Assembly: GCA_050945755.1 (NCBI GenBank)
Contig: JBMNTN010000023.1
Location: forward strand, 1 to 28,593
Reading direction: 5' to 3'
Length of the DNA stretch: 28,593 nt
Source of the DNA: JAQVXR01 sp050945755
GTDB lineage: Bacteria; Bacillota; Dehalobacteriia; Dehalobacteriales; Dehalobacteriaceae
This document shows, piece by piece, positions 6,893 to 14,193 of the stretch. How positions within the stretch are numbered: the first letter of the stretch is position 1; every line of letters begins with the position of its first letter. The notes below the pieces were generated by a model. The model ran no database searches. It had not been told where the DNA came from and saw only the letters and a program-made list of their open reading frames with translations. Both the position numbers and the translations under genes were made by a program.

Positions 6893-8572
6893 GTGCAAGT
6901 ATTAGGTTTAGCCTCAGGGTTGGATGTTCAGGGCTTAATTGATCAGCTGATGATCATCGAGAAGCAGCCGATGACAACGTTAACCATAAAAAATTCTGCC
7001 TGCCGCAGCCAGTTGTCTGTCTGGTCGGATATTAAAACCCGACTCTTGACTCTCCAGGAAAGAATCGATGATTTACAAGTGAGAGAAAATTTTTCCGGTA
7101 AGCGCTCTGCTTCCGACCATCCTGACATTGTCTCTGTTTCTTCCGGAAGCAGCGCACCGGAAGGGAAATACCGGATTCATGTTACTTCCCTGGCCACTTC
7201 CACGAAAGTTGCCGGCTCCGGCCGGATGGGGCAGGGGATCAACCCCGATGCCCCGTTAAATGAAGCAGGATTGGCGATCCCCATAAGTGGGGGAAGCTTC
7301 AGCATTAACGGAAAGTTTATTTCTGTCCATCCGGAAACAGAAAGTCTCAATGATATTTTGGCAAAAATAAACGACCCGGTCGACGGGGTTCCCGGGGTTA
7401 GTGCAGCCTACAATCCGGAAACCGATAAGGTTGAGCTTTCCAGCCCAGCTAATATTCAGTTAGGCAGCGGCGCCGATACCGGTAATTTCCTCCGCGCTCT
7501 TTGGCTTGATGGACAGACCGGTAGGGAAATTACCGGGACAGTGCCTTTAGGCGTCGTGCAGGAGGGTGTTCCTCTGGATTCCGCCCGGTTTAAAAACCCG
7601 CTGGAAGCAACCGGCGCAGGACTATTTAAAATTAACGGTGTGGAAATTAACTTTGACACTGCCAAAGATACCCTCCATGACATCATGGAAAGAATCAATA
7701 ATTCTGATGCCGGTGTGCGGGCTGCTTATGATTACCTGGAAGATACCATTACTTTTACCGCTCAATATACTGGGAGCAAAATCATTCAAATGGAGGATGT
7801 CCGCGGCAATTTTCTTTCCGCTTCCGGCCTTTTAGGCGGAGAGCAAAACTTAGGTGCCAATGCTGTTTACAGTATCGATGAAATAAACGGCGGAAATCCC
7901 CTCACCGCTTCTTCCAATGAGATCAGCGGCATCATTCCCGGAGTCTCCTTCACCCTGAAAGCTCAAGGAGATGCAGAATTAACGGTGGAAAAGGATTTAG
8001 ATCTTACCGTCACCAAGCTGAAATCTTTTGTCAGTCAGTACAACAACGTGATGGGGCTAATTAAGTCCAAGCTGGGCAAAGATGGGATTCTCCAGGGGGA
8101 CAGTACCCTCCAGCGGCTTGGGTACAATCTTCGGGCAAAAACAACAGGGCAGGTTTTCGATGCTGCAGATGACATTGATTTAATTGCCGAAATCGGCATC
8201 AGTATCGACAAAGAAGGGGTGATGACTCTGGACGAAGAGAAATTAAAAAATGTGCTTGAGTCAAAACCGACTGTTGTTTTCCATCTTTTTAACGCGGCCG
8301 ACGGCATTGCCGCCCGGTTAGAGGAGGAAATAAAAACCTGGACTTTAAATGGCTCCGGGATAATTCCCACCAGGGAGGGTTCTATCAACCGGCAGATAGA
8401 ATTAAACGATAAAACTATCGAAACCATGGAGGAACGTTTGGAACAGCGGCGTCAGCAGTTAGTAAAACAGTTTACCATCATGGAAAAGACCATGGCTTCG
8501 CTCACAAGCCAAAGTAATTGGCTGGCCGGACAGCTTGCTTCATTGCCCGGATTTAAAAAACAAGGGGAATAA
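6893..8572 (+). CDS. fliD: Flagellar filament cap protein FliD
   Basis: FliD caps the filament and folds incoming flagellin. The 559-residue protein starts GLASGLDVQGLIDQLMIIEK, the hallmark of FliD (HAP2), followed by the N-terminal coiled coil (VWSDIKTRLLTLQERIDDL), the central beta domains (about residues 100-330) and the C-terminal FliD_C domain with VTKLKSFVSQYNNVMGLIKS. It ends in a long coiled coil (IETMEERLEQRRQQLVKQFT). The start is GTG 6893 behind a run of six G; an overlapping ATG at 6891 is in another frame and stops after four codons. fliS follows 16 bases later. Confidence 0.96.
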   Translation: MQVLGLASGLDVQGLIDQLMIIEKQPMTTLTIKNSACRSQLSVWSDIKTRLLTLQERIDDLQVRENFSGKRSASDHPDIVSVSSGSSAPEGKYRIHVTSLATSTKVAGSGRMGQGINPDAPLNEAGLAIPISGGSFSINGKFISVHPETESLNDILAKINDPVDGVPGVSAAYNPETDKVELSSPANIQLGSGADTGNFLRALWLDGQTGREITGTVPLGVVQEGVPLDSARFKNPLEATGAGLFKINGVEINFDTAKDTLHDIMERINNSDAGVRAAYDYLEDTITFTAQYTGSKIIQMEDVRGNFLSASGLLGGEQNLGANAVYSIDEINGGNPLTASSNEISGIIPGVSFTLKAQGDAELTVEKDLDLTVTKLKSFVSQYNNVMGLIKSKLGKDGILQGDSTLQRLGYNLRAKTTGQVFDAADDIDLIAEIGISIDKEGVMTLDEEKLKNVLESKPTVVFHLFNAADGIAARLEEEIKTWTLNGSGIIPTREGSINRQIELNDKTIETMEERLEQRRQQLVKQFTIMEKTMASLTSQSNWLAGQLASLPGFKKQGE

Positions 8573-8588
8573 TCGTCAGGAGGTTAAC

Positions 8589-8993
8589 ATGATATCTTCC
8601 AATCCTTATCAAGTGTACCGGCAAACCCAAATAAAAACGGTTTCCCAGGGAAAGCTGATCTTAATGCTTTATGAAGGAGCCCTTGGCTTTTTAAACCAAG
8701 CCCTGAAAGCGATAAGCGAGAAAAACTTTGAGCAAATAAATTATTATTTGATTCGAACGCAAAATATTATAGATGAACTGGCTAACACTTTAAATATGGC
8801 TGTCGGCGGAGAAACAGCCCGCCATCTCTATACCTTTTACCAATCAATTAATAAGCTGTTGATCGAGGCTAATATGCAAAGTGATTGTCGGCCGGTGGAG
8901 GAAGCAATCAAAATGTTGAAGGAAATGCATCAGGCTTGGCAGATTATTATTTGCGGTTCCTCTCCTACTGTTGAGGAAGAAACCAGTGCCTAA
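8589..8993 (+). CDS. fliS: Flagellin export chaperone FliS
   Basis: FliS binds the flagellin C-terminus in the cytoplasm and keeps it unpolymerised until export. The 134-residue product begins SSNPYQVYRQTQIKTVSQGK, followed by LILMLYEGALGFLNQALKAI, both diagnostic of FliS. It is entirely helical. ATG 8589 follows CAGGAGG; an in-frame TTG at 8535 lies inside fliD and lacks the family start. Its client flagellin is two genes upstream. Confidence 0.96.
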   Translation: MISSNPYQVYRQTQIKTVSQGKLILMLYEGALGFLNQALKAISEKNFEQINYYLIRTQNIIDELANTLNMAVGGETARHLYTFYQSINKLLIEANMQSDCRPVEEAIKMLKEMHQAWQIIICGSSPTVEEETSA

Positions 8994-9357
8994 GATGAAA
9001 GAAAACACCTGCAGCAAATTAACAAGCTCTTACCGCCGACTTTATCATCTGCTCATTTGTCAGGGAGAAGCTTTCCAAAAACGTGATTTTGCTTTTGGCT
9101 GGGAATGTGCAAAAGAAATTGCAGAATTGCAAGTATTGATCGAAGCAGAGCAAAGAAATATGGAAGAGAACCCGCATATTCTTTTAGAGTTAATCAAAGA
9201 TTGTATCAAGGAAAACAAAACAAACACCCATATTTTGCAAAAGGAAATAGAGGATGTTCAAAGGGTAGTAAAACAGTTGGCCTCTCAAAATAAGTTGATC
9301 AAATCATATCTCCACTCCCCCAAAATTGCCCCCCAAATCATTGACCGCAGTTCCTAA
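8986..9357 (+). CDS. FliT-like small helical protein (putative flagellar chaperone)
   Basis: About 123 residues, wholly helical and charged (YRRLYHLLICQGEAFQKRDF, later EIEDVQRVVKQLASQNKLIK), with no recognisable signature. Position directly after fliS, overlapping it by eight bases, and the size suggest FliT, which chaperones FliD; that is inference from context. The start is GTG 8986 (GAGG nine bases upstream) or ATG 8995; the former suits the ribosome-site spacing better. It is the last gene before the regulatory region and its stop codon lies in the left arm of a long palindrome. Confidence 0.6.
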   Translation: MPKMKENTCSKLTSSYRRLYHLLICQGEAFQKRDFAFGWECAKEIAELQVLIEAEQRNMEENPHILLELIKDCIKENKTNTHILQKEIEDVQRVVKQLASQNKLIKSYLHSPKIAPQIIDRSS

Positions 9358-9399
9358 TAAGTTGATAAGTGGTGTCAGATACCATTTATCAACTTATTA
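9355..9399. repeat. Long REP-like palindrome after the fliT-like gene
   Basis: A near-perfect inverted repeat: TAATAAGTTGATAAGTGGT, a 7-base loop (GTCAGAT), then ACCATTTATCAACTTATTA. The stem is 19 bp with one G-U pair. No U-run follows, so it is a poor intrinsic terminator. Read on the minus strand it contains ATGGTATCTGACACC followed by ACTTATCAACT, which matches the fliK elements at 16558 and 16822 (ATGGTGCCTGACACC, then AACTTATCAACTGAT) at about 26 of 30 positions by hand alignment. It therefore looks like a stand-alone member of the same REP-like family. Confidence 0.8.
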
Positions 9400-9442
9400 A
9401 CTGGGAAAAACATAAAATCTTGCATTATTACCAATAAATGTG

Positions 9443-9471
9443 TTGATATTTGGATTTTCTTGCTATATAAT
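9443..9471 (+). promoter_or_regulatory. SigA-type promoter of the flgB operon
   Basis: TTGATA (9443-9448), exactly 17 bases, then TATAAT (9466-9471), in an AT-rich context: one mismatch from the vegetative sigma-70/SigA consensus. Transcription would begin about 9478, some ten bases before the riboswitch, so the long basal-body operon starts under housekeeping control and its RNA opens with the c-di-GMP sensor. Confidence 0.85.
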
Positions 9472-9488
9472 TGAGAAAAATGAAAACA

Positions 9489-9590
9489 ATAACCTGTTAA
9501 CAAAGGTAAACCTATGGAAACATAGGGACACAAAGCAATGGGTCTAAGGTACCGGCCAGTACTATGATCGCCATGCCGCTGATGGGTTGT
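9489..9590 (+). ncRNA. Cyclic di-GMP-I (GEMM-I) riboswitch
   Basis: The conserved GEMM-I core is visible: GGTAAACC, the hairpin CCTATG-GAAA-CATAGG with its GAAA tetraloop, then GGACACAAAGC (consensus GACGCAAAGC), GGTCTAAGG, and a second stem with the receptor-like CGGCCA in GGTAC-CGGCCA-GTAC, followed by CTATGATCGCCATGCCG. An outer stem can form between ATAACC (9489-9494) and GGTTGT (9585-9590). It lies between a SigA promoter and an intrinsic terminator ahead of flgB, so it probably controls premature termination of the basal-body operon. In Clostridioides difficile the class I switch before flgB turns expression off at high c-di-GMP; the same polarity here is inference. Confidence 0.9.
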
Positions 9591-9603
9591 AATGATGATA
9601 TTC

Positions 9604-9641
9604 GGGGTAGCAAGGTCTCTTTTTTGGCTTTGCCATTCCCC
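9604..9641 (+). other. Hairpin between riboswitch and terminator
   Basis: GGGG (9604-9607) and GCAAGG (9610-9615) can pair with CTTTGC (9628-9633) and CCCC (9638-9641), leaving internal-loop bases. It may belong to the riboswitch expression platform, but no clear exclusive pairing with the downstream terminator was found. Confidence 0.35.
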
Positions 9642-9654
9642 TTATTTCTGTTTG

Positions 9655-9686
9655 CAAACTATCCGGGATGATAGTTTGTTTTTTTT
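9655..9686 (+). terminator. Intrinsic terminator ahead of flgB (riboswitch expression platform)
   Basis: CAAACTATC (9655-9663), a six-base loop, GATAGTTTG (9670-9678), then eight T (9679-9686). It sits 65 bases past the riboswitch and 65 bases before the flgB start, where it can only block the flgB operon, as expected for a riboswitch-controlled attenuator. Confidence 0.85.
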
Positions 9687-9751
9687 GTGCAAAAATTTTT
9701 TCCTACGCCGGATACCTATCCCACAATATATTCGATGGGGGTGTGAAATTT

Positions 9752-10135
9752 ATGACCGTTAATGACCCGGTACTGAATTTAATTTTTAAAGGGCTGGATG
9801 CCGCATCTCTCCGACAGCGCACGATTGCTCATAACTTAGCTAACATTAATACGCCCGGTTTTAAAAGATCCCTTGTCAGCTTTGAAGAAAAATTGGACCA
9901 ATCCATCCTCCGTCAGACCGACCGGCACCATTATTCCTATCTCGGTGCCCGGGATATTGAGCCCCAAGTAATTAAGACGGGCGCAGGCACCCAACGGCAG
10001 GATGAAAACAACGTCAATTTAGATATCGAACTGTCCGCCATGATCATCAACACCATTCGCTACAATGCTTTGATTCAGCAAGCAAGTGATCGCTTGGAAA
10101 ACCTGCGTTATGTGATAAATGATGGGAGGCGCTAA
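9752..10135 (+). CDS. flgB: Flagellar basal-body rod protein FlgB
   Basis: Proximal rod subunit, 127 residues. The rod-family N-terminal motif is clear: IFKGLDAASLRQRTIAHNLANINTPG, followed by FKRSLVSFEEKL. The C-terminus (ELSAMIINTIRYNALIQQAS) is the partner helix. ATG 9752 follows GATGGGGGTG. An in-frame ATG at 9668 lies inside the terminator hairpin and would add 28 hydrophobic, non-homologous residues, so it is rejected. First gene of the riboswitch-controlled operon; flgC begins two bases after its stop. Confidence 0.95.
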   Translation: MTVNDPVLNLIFKGLDAASLRQRTIAHNLANINTPGFKRSLVSFEEKLDQSILRQTDRHHYSYLGARDIEPQVIKTGAGTQRQDENNVNLDIELSAMIINTIRYNALIQQASDRLENLRYVINDGRR

Positions 10136-10136
10136 C

Positions 10137-10571
10137 GTGAAAATCTTTCAAGGAATGGCTACCAGTGTTTCTGCATTAACAGCGGAGAAACTGCGCCTTG
10201 ATGTTATTGCCCACAATCTGGCTAACATTAATACCACCAGGGGGAATAATGGCGAACCCTTTCGGCGGAAAATGGTTCTTTTCCGAGAGGTAGCCGATCA
10301 GGCGTTAAGCCGGGAAAAAGCAAACAGGCAAATTGGCCGGGGTGTCCGGATCGCAGCTATTGTCGAGGATCAGGCGACTCCTTTACGCCCCGAGTATAAC
10401 CCGTCTCATCCTGATGCAGACGGGGCGGGAATTGTCCGCTACCCCAATGTGGAACTCTCTACAGAACTAATTGATTTGATGAATGCCCAAAGGTCCTACC
10501 AAATTAATCTGGGGGTGTTCAACACTTCCCGGCAGATGGCAGATAAAGCCTTGGAATTGGGCAGAGGTTAA
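10137..10571 (+). CDS. flgC: Flagellar basal-body rod protein FlgC
   Basis: Proximal rod subunit, 144 residues. N-terminal motif: MATSVSALTAEKLRLDVIAH, then NLANINTTRG; C-terminal motif: NVELSTELIDLMNAQRSYQI. Both are characteristic of FlgC. GTG 10137 is preferred, with GGGAGG eight bases upstream inside the flgB end; an in-frame ATG at 10119 lies before that ribosome site. FlgC assembles with FlgB and FliE on the MS ring. Confidence 0.95.
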   Translation: MKIFQGMATSVSALTAEKLRLDVIAHNLANINTTRGNNGEPFRRKMVLFREVADQALSREKANRQIGRGVRIAAIVEDQATPLRPEYNPSHPDADGAGIVRYPNVELSTELIDLMNAQRSYQINLGVFNTSRQMADKALELGRG

Positions 10572-10584
10572 GGGGGGAATAAGA

Positions 10585-10881
10585 ATGAAACTTCTCGGGG
10601 TTGGTTCCGAGCCTTTTCCCGGTCTCTTAGGTGCCGGCTCTACGGAAAAGCCATCTTCCGCCAACAATTTTCATGCTTTGCTGACAAATATGTTGGATCA
10701 AGTCAAAGAAACTCAGCGGGCAGCGGATGATCTTACCGTGAAATTTATTGCCGGCTCAGTGGAGGATATCCACCAGGTTGCTTTTGCCATGGAGCAAGCC
10801 CAGCTTACCCTCCAGCTTGCTGTCCAGGTACGCAATAAAATTGTCGAAGGCTATCAGGAAATCATGCGCATGCAGGTTTAA
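10585..10881 (+). CDS. fliE: Flagellar hook-basal body complex protein FliE
   Basis: FliE joins the MS ring to the rod. The 98-residue protein has the FliE features: NFHALLTNMLDQVKETQRAA, then VEDIHQVAFAMEQAQLTLQL and VQVRNKIVEGYQEIMRMQV at the end, the conserved C-terminus of the family. ATG 10585 follows AAGGGGGGAA; an upstream in-frame start at 10483 lies inside flgC. Confidence 0.95.
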   Translation: MKLLGVGSEPFPGLLGAGSTEKPSSANNFHALLTNMLDQVKETQRAADDLTVKFIAGSVEDIHQVAFAMEQAQLTLQLAVQVRNKIVEGYQEIMRMQV

Positions 10882-10943
10882 CCGTTTAACGTTTTTTGAA
10901 ACCATAGTAATTGTTTAATTCTCTAACTATAGGAAGTGGGAAA

Positions 10944-12500
10944 ATGCAAATCCAGGATGCAGGTAAATTTTTAATCTCCAAATGGCAAAATCTCGGAACC
11001 CGGCAGCGGACAATCACCTTGCTGGTGGGAATCCCTTTGCTTGTTTCCCTTGCTTTTCTCGCTTTTTTTGGAGGGGATACCCCGATGGTTCCCCTGTTTA
11101 ATCACCTGGAACCCCAGGATGCTGCTAAAGTTGTGGAACAGCTCAAAACAAACAATGTCAAGTACCGGCTTGTTGACCAAGGGTCAACCATTCTTGTCCC
11201 GGAAAATGAAGTTTATGATCTGCGCTTGCAGATGATTACCGATGGGGCTGTATCCAGCGGCGGATTTGAACTTTTTGACCAAACCGCTCTTGGCGCCACC
11301 GATTTTGAACGACGGGTAAATTATCAGCGCGCCTTGCAGGAGGAATTGCGTCGTACCATTATTCAAATGGACGGGGTGGAGCAAGCCCGAGTCCATATCG
11401 TCCTCCCGGAGGAAAGCGTGTTTATCCAAGAGGAAAAACCCTCTTCCGCCTCAATTGCCGTTAAATTAAAACCACTGAAAAAATTAACCGATGAGCAGAT
11501 CCAAAGTATTGTCCTGCTCGTTCAAAACAGTGTGGATGGTCTCCAGGGGGAAAACATTTCCCTCATCGATATGGAAGGAAACATTCTCATGGGGGGTGAT
11601 TCCTCGGGTACAGGGGTTTTTTTCACAGAGCAAACCCTCCGGCAGCAGAAGGTGAAAGAAGCCTTTGAACAACAAATGCAGGCGCGGGTTCAGTCTTTAT
11701 TGGATGCCATTTTTGCCCCCGGCAAAGCCAGGGTGGTCGTCACTGCTGATTTGGATTTTTCTCGGCATGAAAGACGCTCCATCACTTACGGGGACCAAGC
11801 GGTACGCAGCGAAGCCGGGTCGGCAAACGGGATAGCCAACTTGCCAGGAGCCGGGGGAATTGCCGGGGTGGAAAGCAACGTCAACGATTATGAGGCCATT
11901 GCGGACGAAGAAGAGACAATGTTGCTGGGTACCGACAGTGAAGATTATACCCGGAATTATGAAGTAGATACCATGGAAGAAATAATTGTTTTTTCTCCCG
12001 GGGAAGTAGAAAAAATCTCTGCCGCAGTGGTGGTCGACGGTTTTCTTTCCCAGGAAAAATCAGCGGAAATCTCCCGGGTGGTAGGCGCCGCCCTTGGTTT
12101 AAATCCCAATAGAGGCGATCAGCTCACCGTATCCGGGATCAATTTTGATACTACCCTTCAGGACGAGATGGAAAAATCTTGGGCAGAAGATCAACAAAAA
12201 GAAGAAATGGCAGAGCGCAAAGCTCAGAGAATGTTTTGGGTCAAGTGTGCTGCTGCCTTATTAGGAGCATTGCTCGCGGCTTTCTTCATTGTTCGGGCCT
12301 TAAAGTTAAAAAACATCGGTCCTTTGCCCGCCGCTGCTGCTCTGGAAAAGCCCGGGCCAGCAAATGAAACAGCCCAAGATCTGGATGCAATCAAATTAAG
12401 TATTAAGGAACAACAAAGGAACAAGGTAAAAAAATATTTTCAAGAGAAGCCGGAGGACGCGGCGAATATTTTAAAAACCTGGTTGCGCTATGAGGAGTAG
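10944..12500 (+). CDS. fliF: Flagellar MS-ring protein FliF
   Basis: FliF builds the membrane MS ring on which rod, switch and export gate assemble. The 518-residue protein has a first membrane segment at about residues 24-43 (ITLLVGIPLLVSLAFLAFFG), the YscJ/FliF periplasmic-type domain with FDQTALGATDFERRVNYQRA and QARVHIVLPEESVF, the beta-collar region, a second membrane segment at about 431-450, and a C-terminal FliG-binding tail (AANILKTWLRYEE). ATG 10944 follows AGGAAGTGGG. The next start codon, that of fliG, directly follows the stop. Confidence 0.96.
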   Translation: MQIQDAGKFLISKWQNLGTRQRTITLLVGIPLLVSLAFLAFFGGDTPMVPLFNHLEPQDAAKVVEQLKTNNVKYRLVDQGSTILVPENEVYDLRLQMITDGAVSSGGFELFDQTALGATDFERRVNYQRALQEELRRTIIQMDGVEQARVHIVLPEESVFIQEEKPSSASIAVKLKPLKKLTDEQIQSIVLLVQNSVDGLQGENISLIDMEGNILMGGDSSGTGVFFTEQTLRQQKVKEAFEQQMQARVQSLLDAIFAPGKARVVVTADLDFSRHERRSITYGDQAVRSEAGSANGIANLPGAGGIAGVESNVNDYEAIADEEETMLLGTDSEDYTRNYEVDTMEEIIVFSPGEVEKISAAVVVDGFLSQEKSAEISRVVGAALGLNPNRGDQLTVSGINFDTTLQDEMEKSWAEDQQKEEMAERKAQRMFWVKCAAALLGALLAAFFIVRALKLKNIGPLPAAAALEKPGPANETAQDLDAIKLSIKEQQRNKVKKYFQEKPEDAANILKTWLRYEE

Positions 12501-13526
12501 GTGGTTGAAGTGGTGGTTAATTATAAAATCACCGGAATCCAAAAGATTGCGGTCTTAATATTGGCCATGGGGTCGGATGTTTCCGCCAAGATATTGAAGC
12601 AGTATTTTACGGAAGAAGAGATCGAAAAAATTTATCTCCAGGTCGCTCAGATTGAAGCGGTTCCGGAAAACGTCAGGGAGGAAGTCCTCAAAGAGTTTTG
12701 GGAATTGGCAGAAGCCCAGCAATATTTATTAAGCGGCGGGGTAAAAATTGCCAGAGAATTATTGGAAAAAACCGTTGGTTCGCAACGGGCCAAGGAAATT
12801 ATTAACCGCCTGGTGGCAGTGCGTAAGAAATTTCCTTTTTCCTCCTTGCGCAAGGTGGAGCCCAAACAATTGGCCGGACTGATCTCTGAGGAACACCCCC
12901 AGACCATTGCTTTAATCTTAGGTTATTTAGACCCACCCCAGGCATCGGCTGTGATGGCCAGCCTGTCGGATGAACAGAAAGTTGATATTGCCAAAAGAAT
13001 TGCCTTATTGGAGCAGGCGGCCCCGGAAGTTGTTGATGAAGTGGATCGGATTTTGGAAAAAAAGATTGTCACTATGTATCAATCAGATTACAAAAAGCCG
13101 GGAGGGATTTCCGGCCTGGCCGATATTCTCAACAGAGTTGACCGGAGCACAGAAAAATACATTCTCCAACAATTGGAAACGGAAGATGAAATGTTGGTGG
13201 AGGAGATTCGCCGCTGCATGTTCACTTTTGAAGATATTGTTCTCCTGGATGATTTAGCGATTCAAAGAGTATTAAAGGAAATTGACTCCAAAGAGATTGC
13301 TCTCGCTTTGAAAACTGCCAATGAAACTGTCTCAAAGCGCCTTCTCCAAAATCTTTCCCAACGGGTTCAGGAAATGATCAAAATGGAAATTGAGTTGATG
13401 GGCCCGGTGCGGATTAAAGAAGTGGAAGAAGCTCAACAAAAGATCGTTAAGACCATCAAAACCTTGGAGGAGGCCGGAGAAATTGAGGTGTCCAGAAGTG
13501 GAAACGAGGAAGATGTCTTTGTCTAA
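12501..13526 (+). CDS. fliG: Flagellar motor switch protein FliG
   Basis: FliG sits under the MS ring and interacts with MotA to produce torque. The 341-residue product shows the N-terminal FliF-binding domain (KIAVLILAMGSDVSAKILKQ), the EHPQT motif (E131-T135) of the middle domain that binds FliM, and the C-terminal charged torque helix (MFTFEDIVLLDDLAIQRVL, then KEIDSKEIALALK). The start may be GTG 12501, right behind the fliF stop, or GTG 12510/12513, which have the better-spaced AGGTGG. fliH starts inside its 3' end, so they are coupled. Confidence 0.96.
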   Translation: MVEVVVNYKITGIQKIAVLILAMGSDVSAKILKQYFTEEEIEKIYLQVAQIEAVPENVREEVLKEFWELAEAQQYLLSGGVKIARELLEKTVGSQRAKEIINRLVAVRKKFPFSSLRKVEPKQLAGLISEEHPQTIALILGYLDPPQASAVMASLSDEQKVDIAKRIALLEQAAPEVVDEVDRILEKKIVTMYQSDYKKPGGISGLADILNRVDRSTEKYILQQLETEDEMLVEEIRRCMFTFEDIVLLDDLAIQRVLKEIDSKEIALALKTANETVSKRLLQNLSQRVQEMIKMEIELMGPVRIKEVEEAQQKIVKTIKTLEEAGEIEVSRSGNEEDVFV

Positions 13527-14190
13527 GGTCATCAAGAGATGGAATGTTCGGGAGGAAAAAGCTAATTTTGTTTTACATATCCCGCCCGCGCGCCCCTCTT
13601 GCCCAGAAGTTCCCGAGGAGACGATGCAAAGAGCCCAAGGTCTTATCACTGAAGCCCAAGCGCAAGCCCGGGAAATTCTTCATAGGGCTTATGAGGAAGG
13701 AAGGCAAAAAGGTTATCGGGAAGGGTTTGCTCGGGGATTAACAGAGGGAAAAGAAAAGGGCTTGAATCAATTGGCCGATGCCTACCGGCAAGCTTTGCAG
13801 GTACTGGATCAGGCGGAAAATTTTCGGGTGAACACTACCAAAGAGCTGGAACCGGAGATTGTGAAGCTTGCTGTTGCCATGGCGGAAAAAATTATTTTTG
13901 CCAAGCTAGCCAAAGATGGGGAGGCAATCGTTTCCATCGTGCGCCAAGGTATCAAGCAGCTTGCCGCTCCCAAGCAGATCAATATTTTTGTTCACCCCAG
14001 TGACGGGGAAAAGCTTCTTGCTCAGCAGAGAATTCTTCAGGCCGAAGTTCCGGACAGTGTGCCGCTGAAAATCATCGTGAAAAATGACTTGGCTCCCGGC
14101 AGCTGTCTGATTGAAACGGATAAAGGTACCGTTGATGCCTCCGTCCAGACCCAAATCAAAGAATTAAAAAAAACATTGGAGATTGCTTGA
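13513..14190 (+). CDS. fliH: Flagellar export ATPase regulator FliH
   Basis: FliH dimers bind the FliI ATPase and tether it to the switch. The 225-residue protein has an N-terminal segment ending in charged helix, then six glycines spaced exactly four apart (G63, G67, G71, G75, G79, G83), the GxxxG repeat helix known from FliH. The C-terminal V-ATPase-E-like domain follows (VKLAVAMAEKIIFAKLA, then LKIIVKNDLAPGSCLIETDK). ATG 13513 has GAGGAAG upstream and lies 14 bases inside fliG. fliI starts four bases after its stop. Confidence 0.94.
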   Translation: MSLSKVIKRWNVREEKANFVLHIPPARPSCPEVPEETMQRAQGLITEAQAQAREILHRAYEEGRQKGYREGFARGLTEGKEKGLNQLADAYRQALQVLDQAENFRVNTTKELEPEIVKLAVAMAEKIIFAKLAKDGEAIVSIVRQGIKQLAAPKQINIFVHPSDGEKLLAQQRILQAEVPDSVPLKIIVKNDLAPGSCLIETDKGTVDASVQTQIKELKKTLEIA

Positions 14191-14193
14191 ACC

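Noticed and set aside
9668..9751. Upstream ATG extending flgB by 28 residues
   Set aside because: The ATG is inside the terminator hairpin, and the extension is hydrophobic and not FlgB-like. ATG 9752 has a good ribosome site.
9591..9751. Invertible flagellar switch like that of Clostridioides difficile
   Set aside because: No pair of flanking inverted repeats was seen; the only inverted repeats here are short local hairpins.
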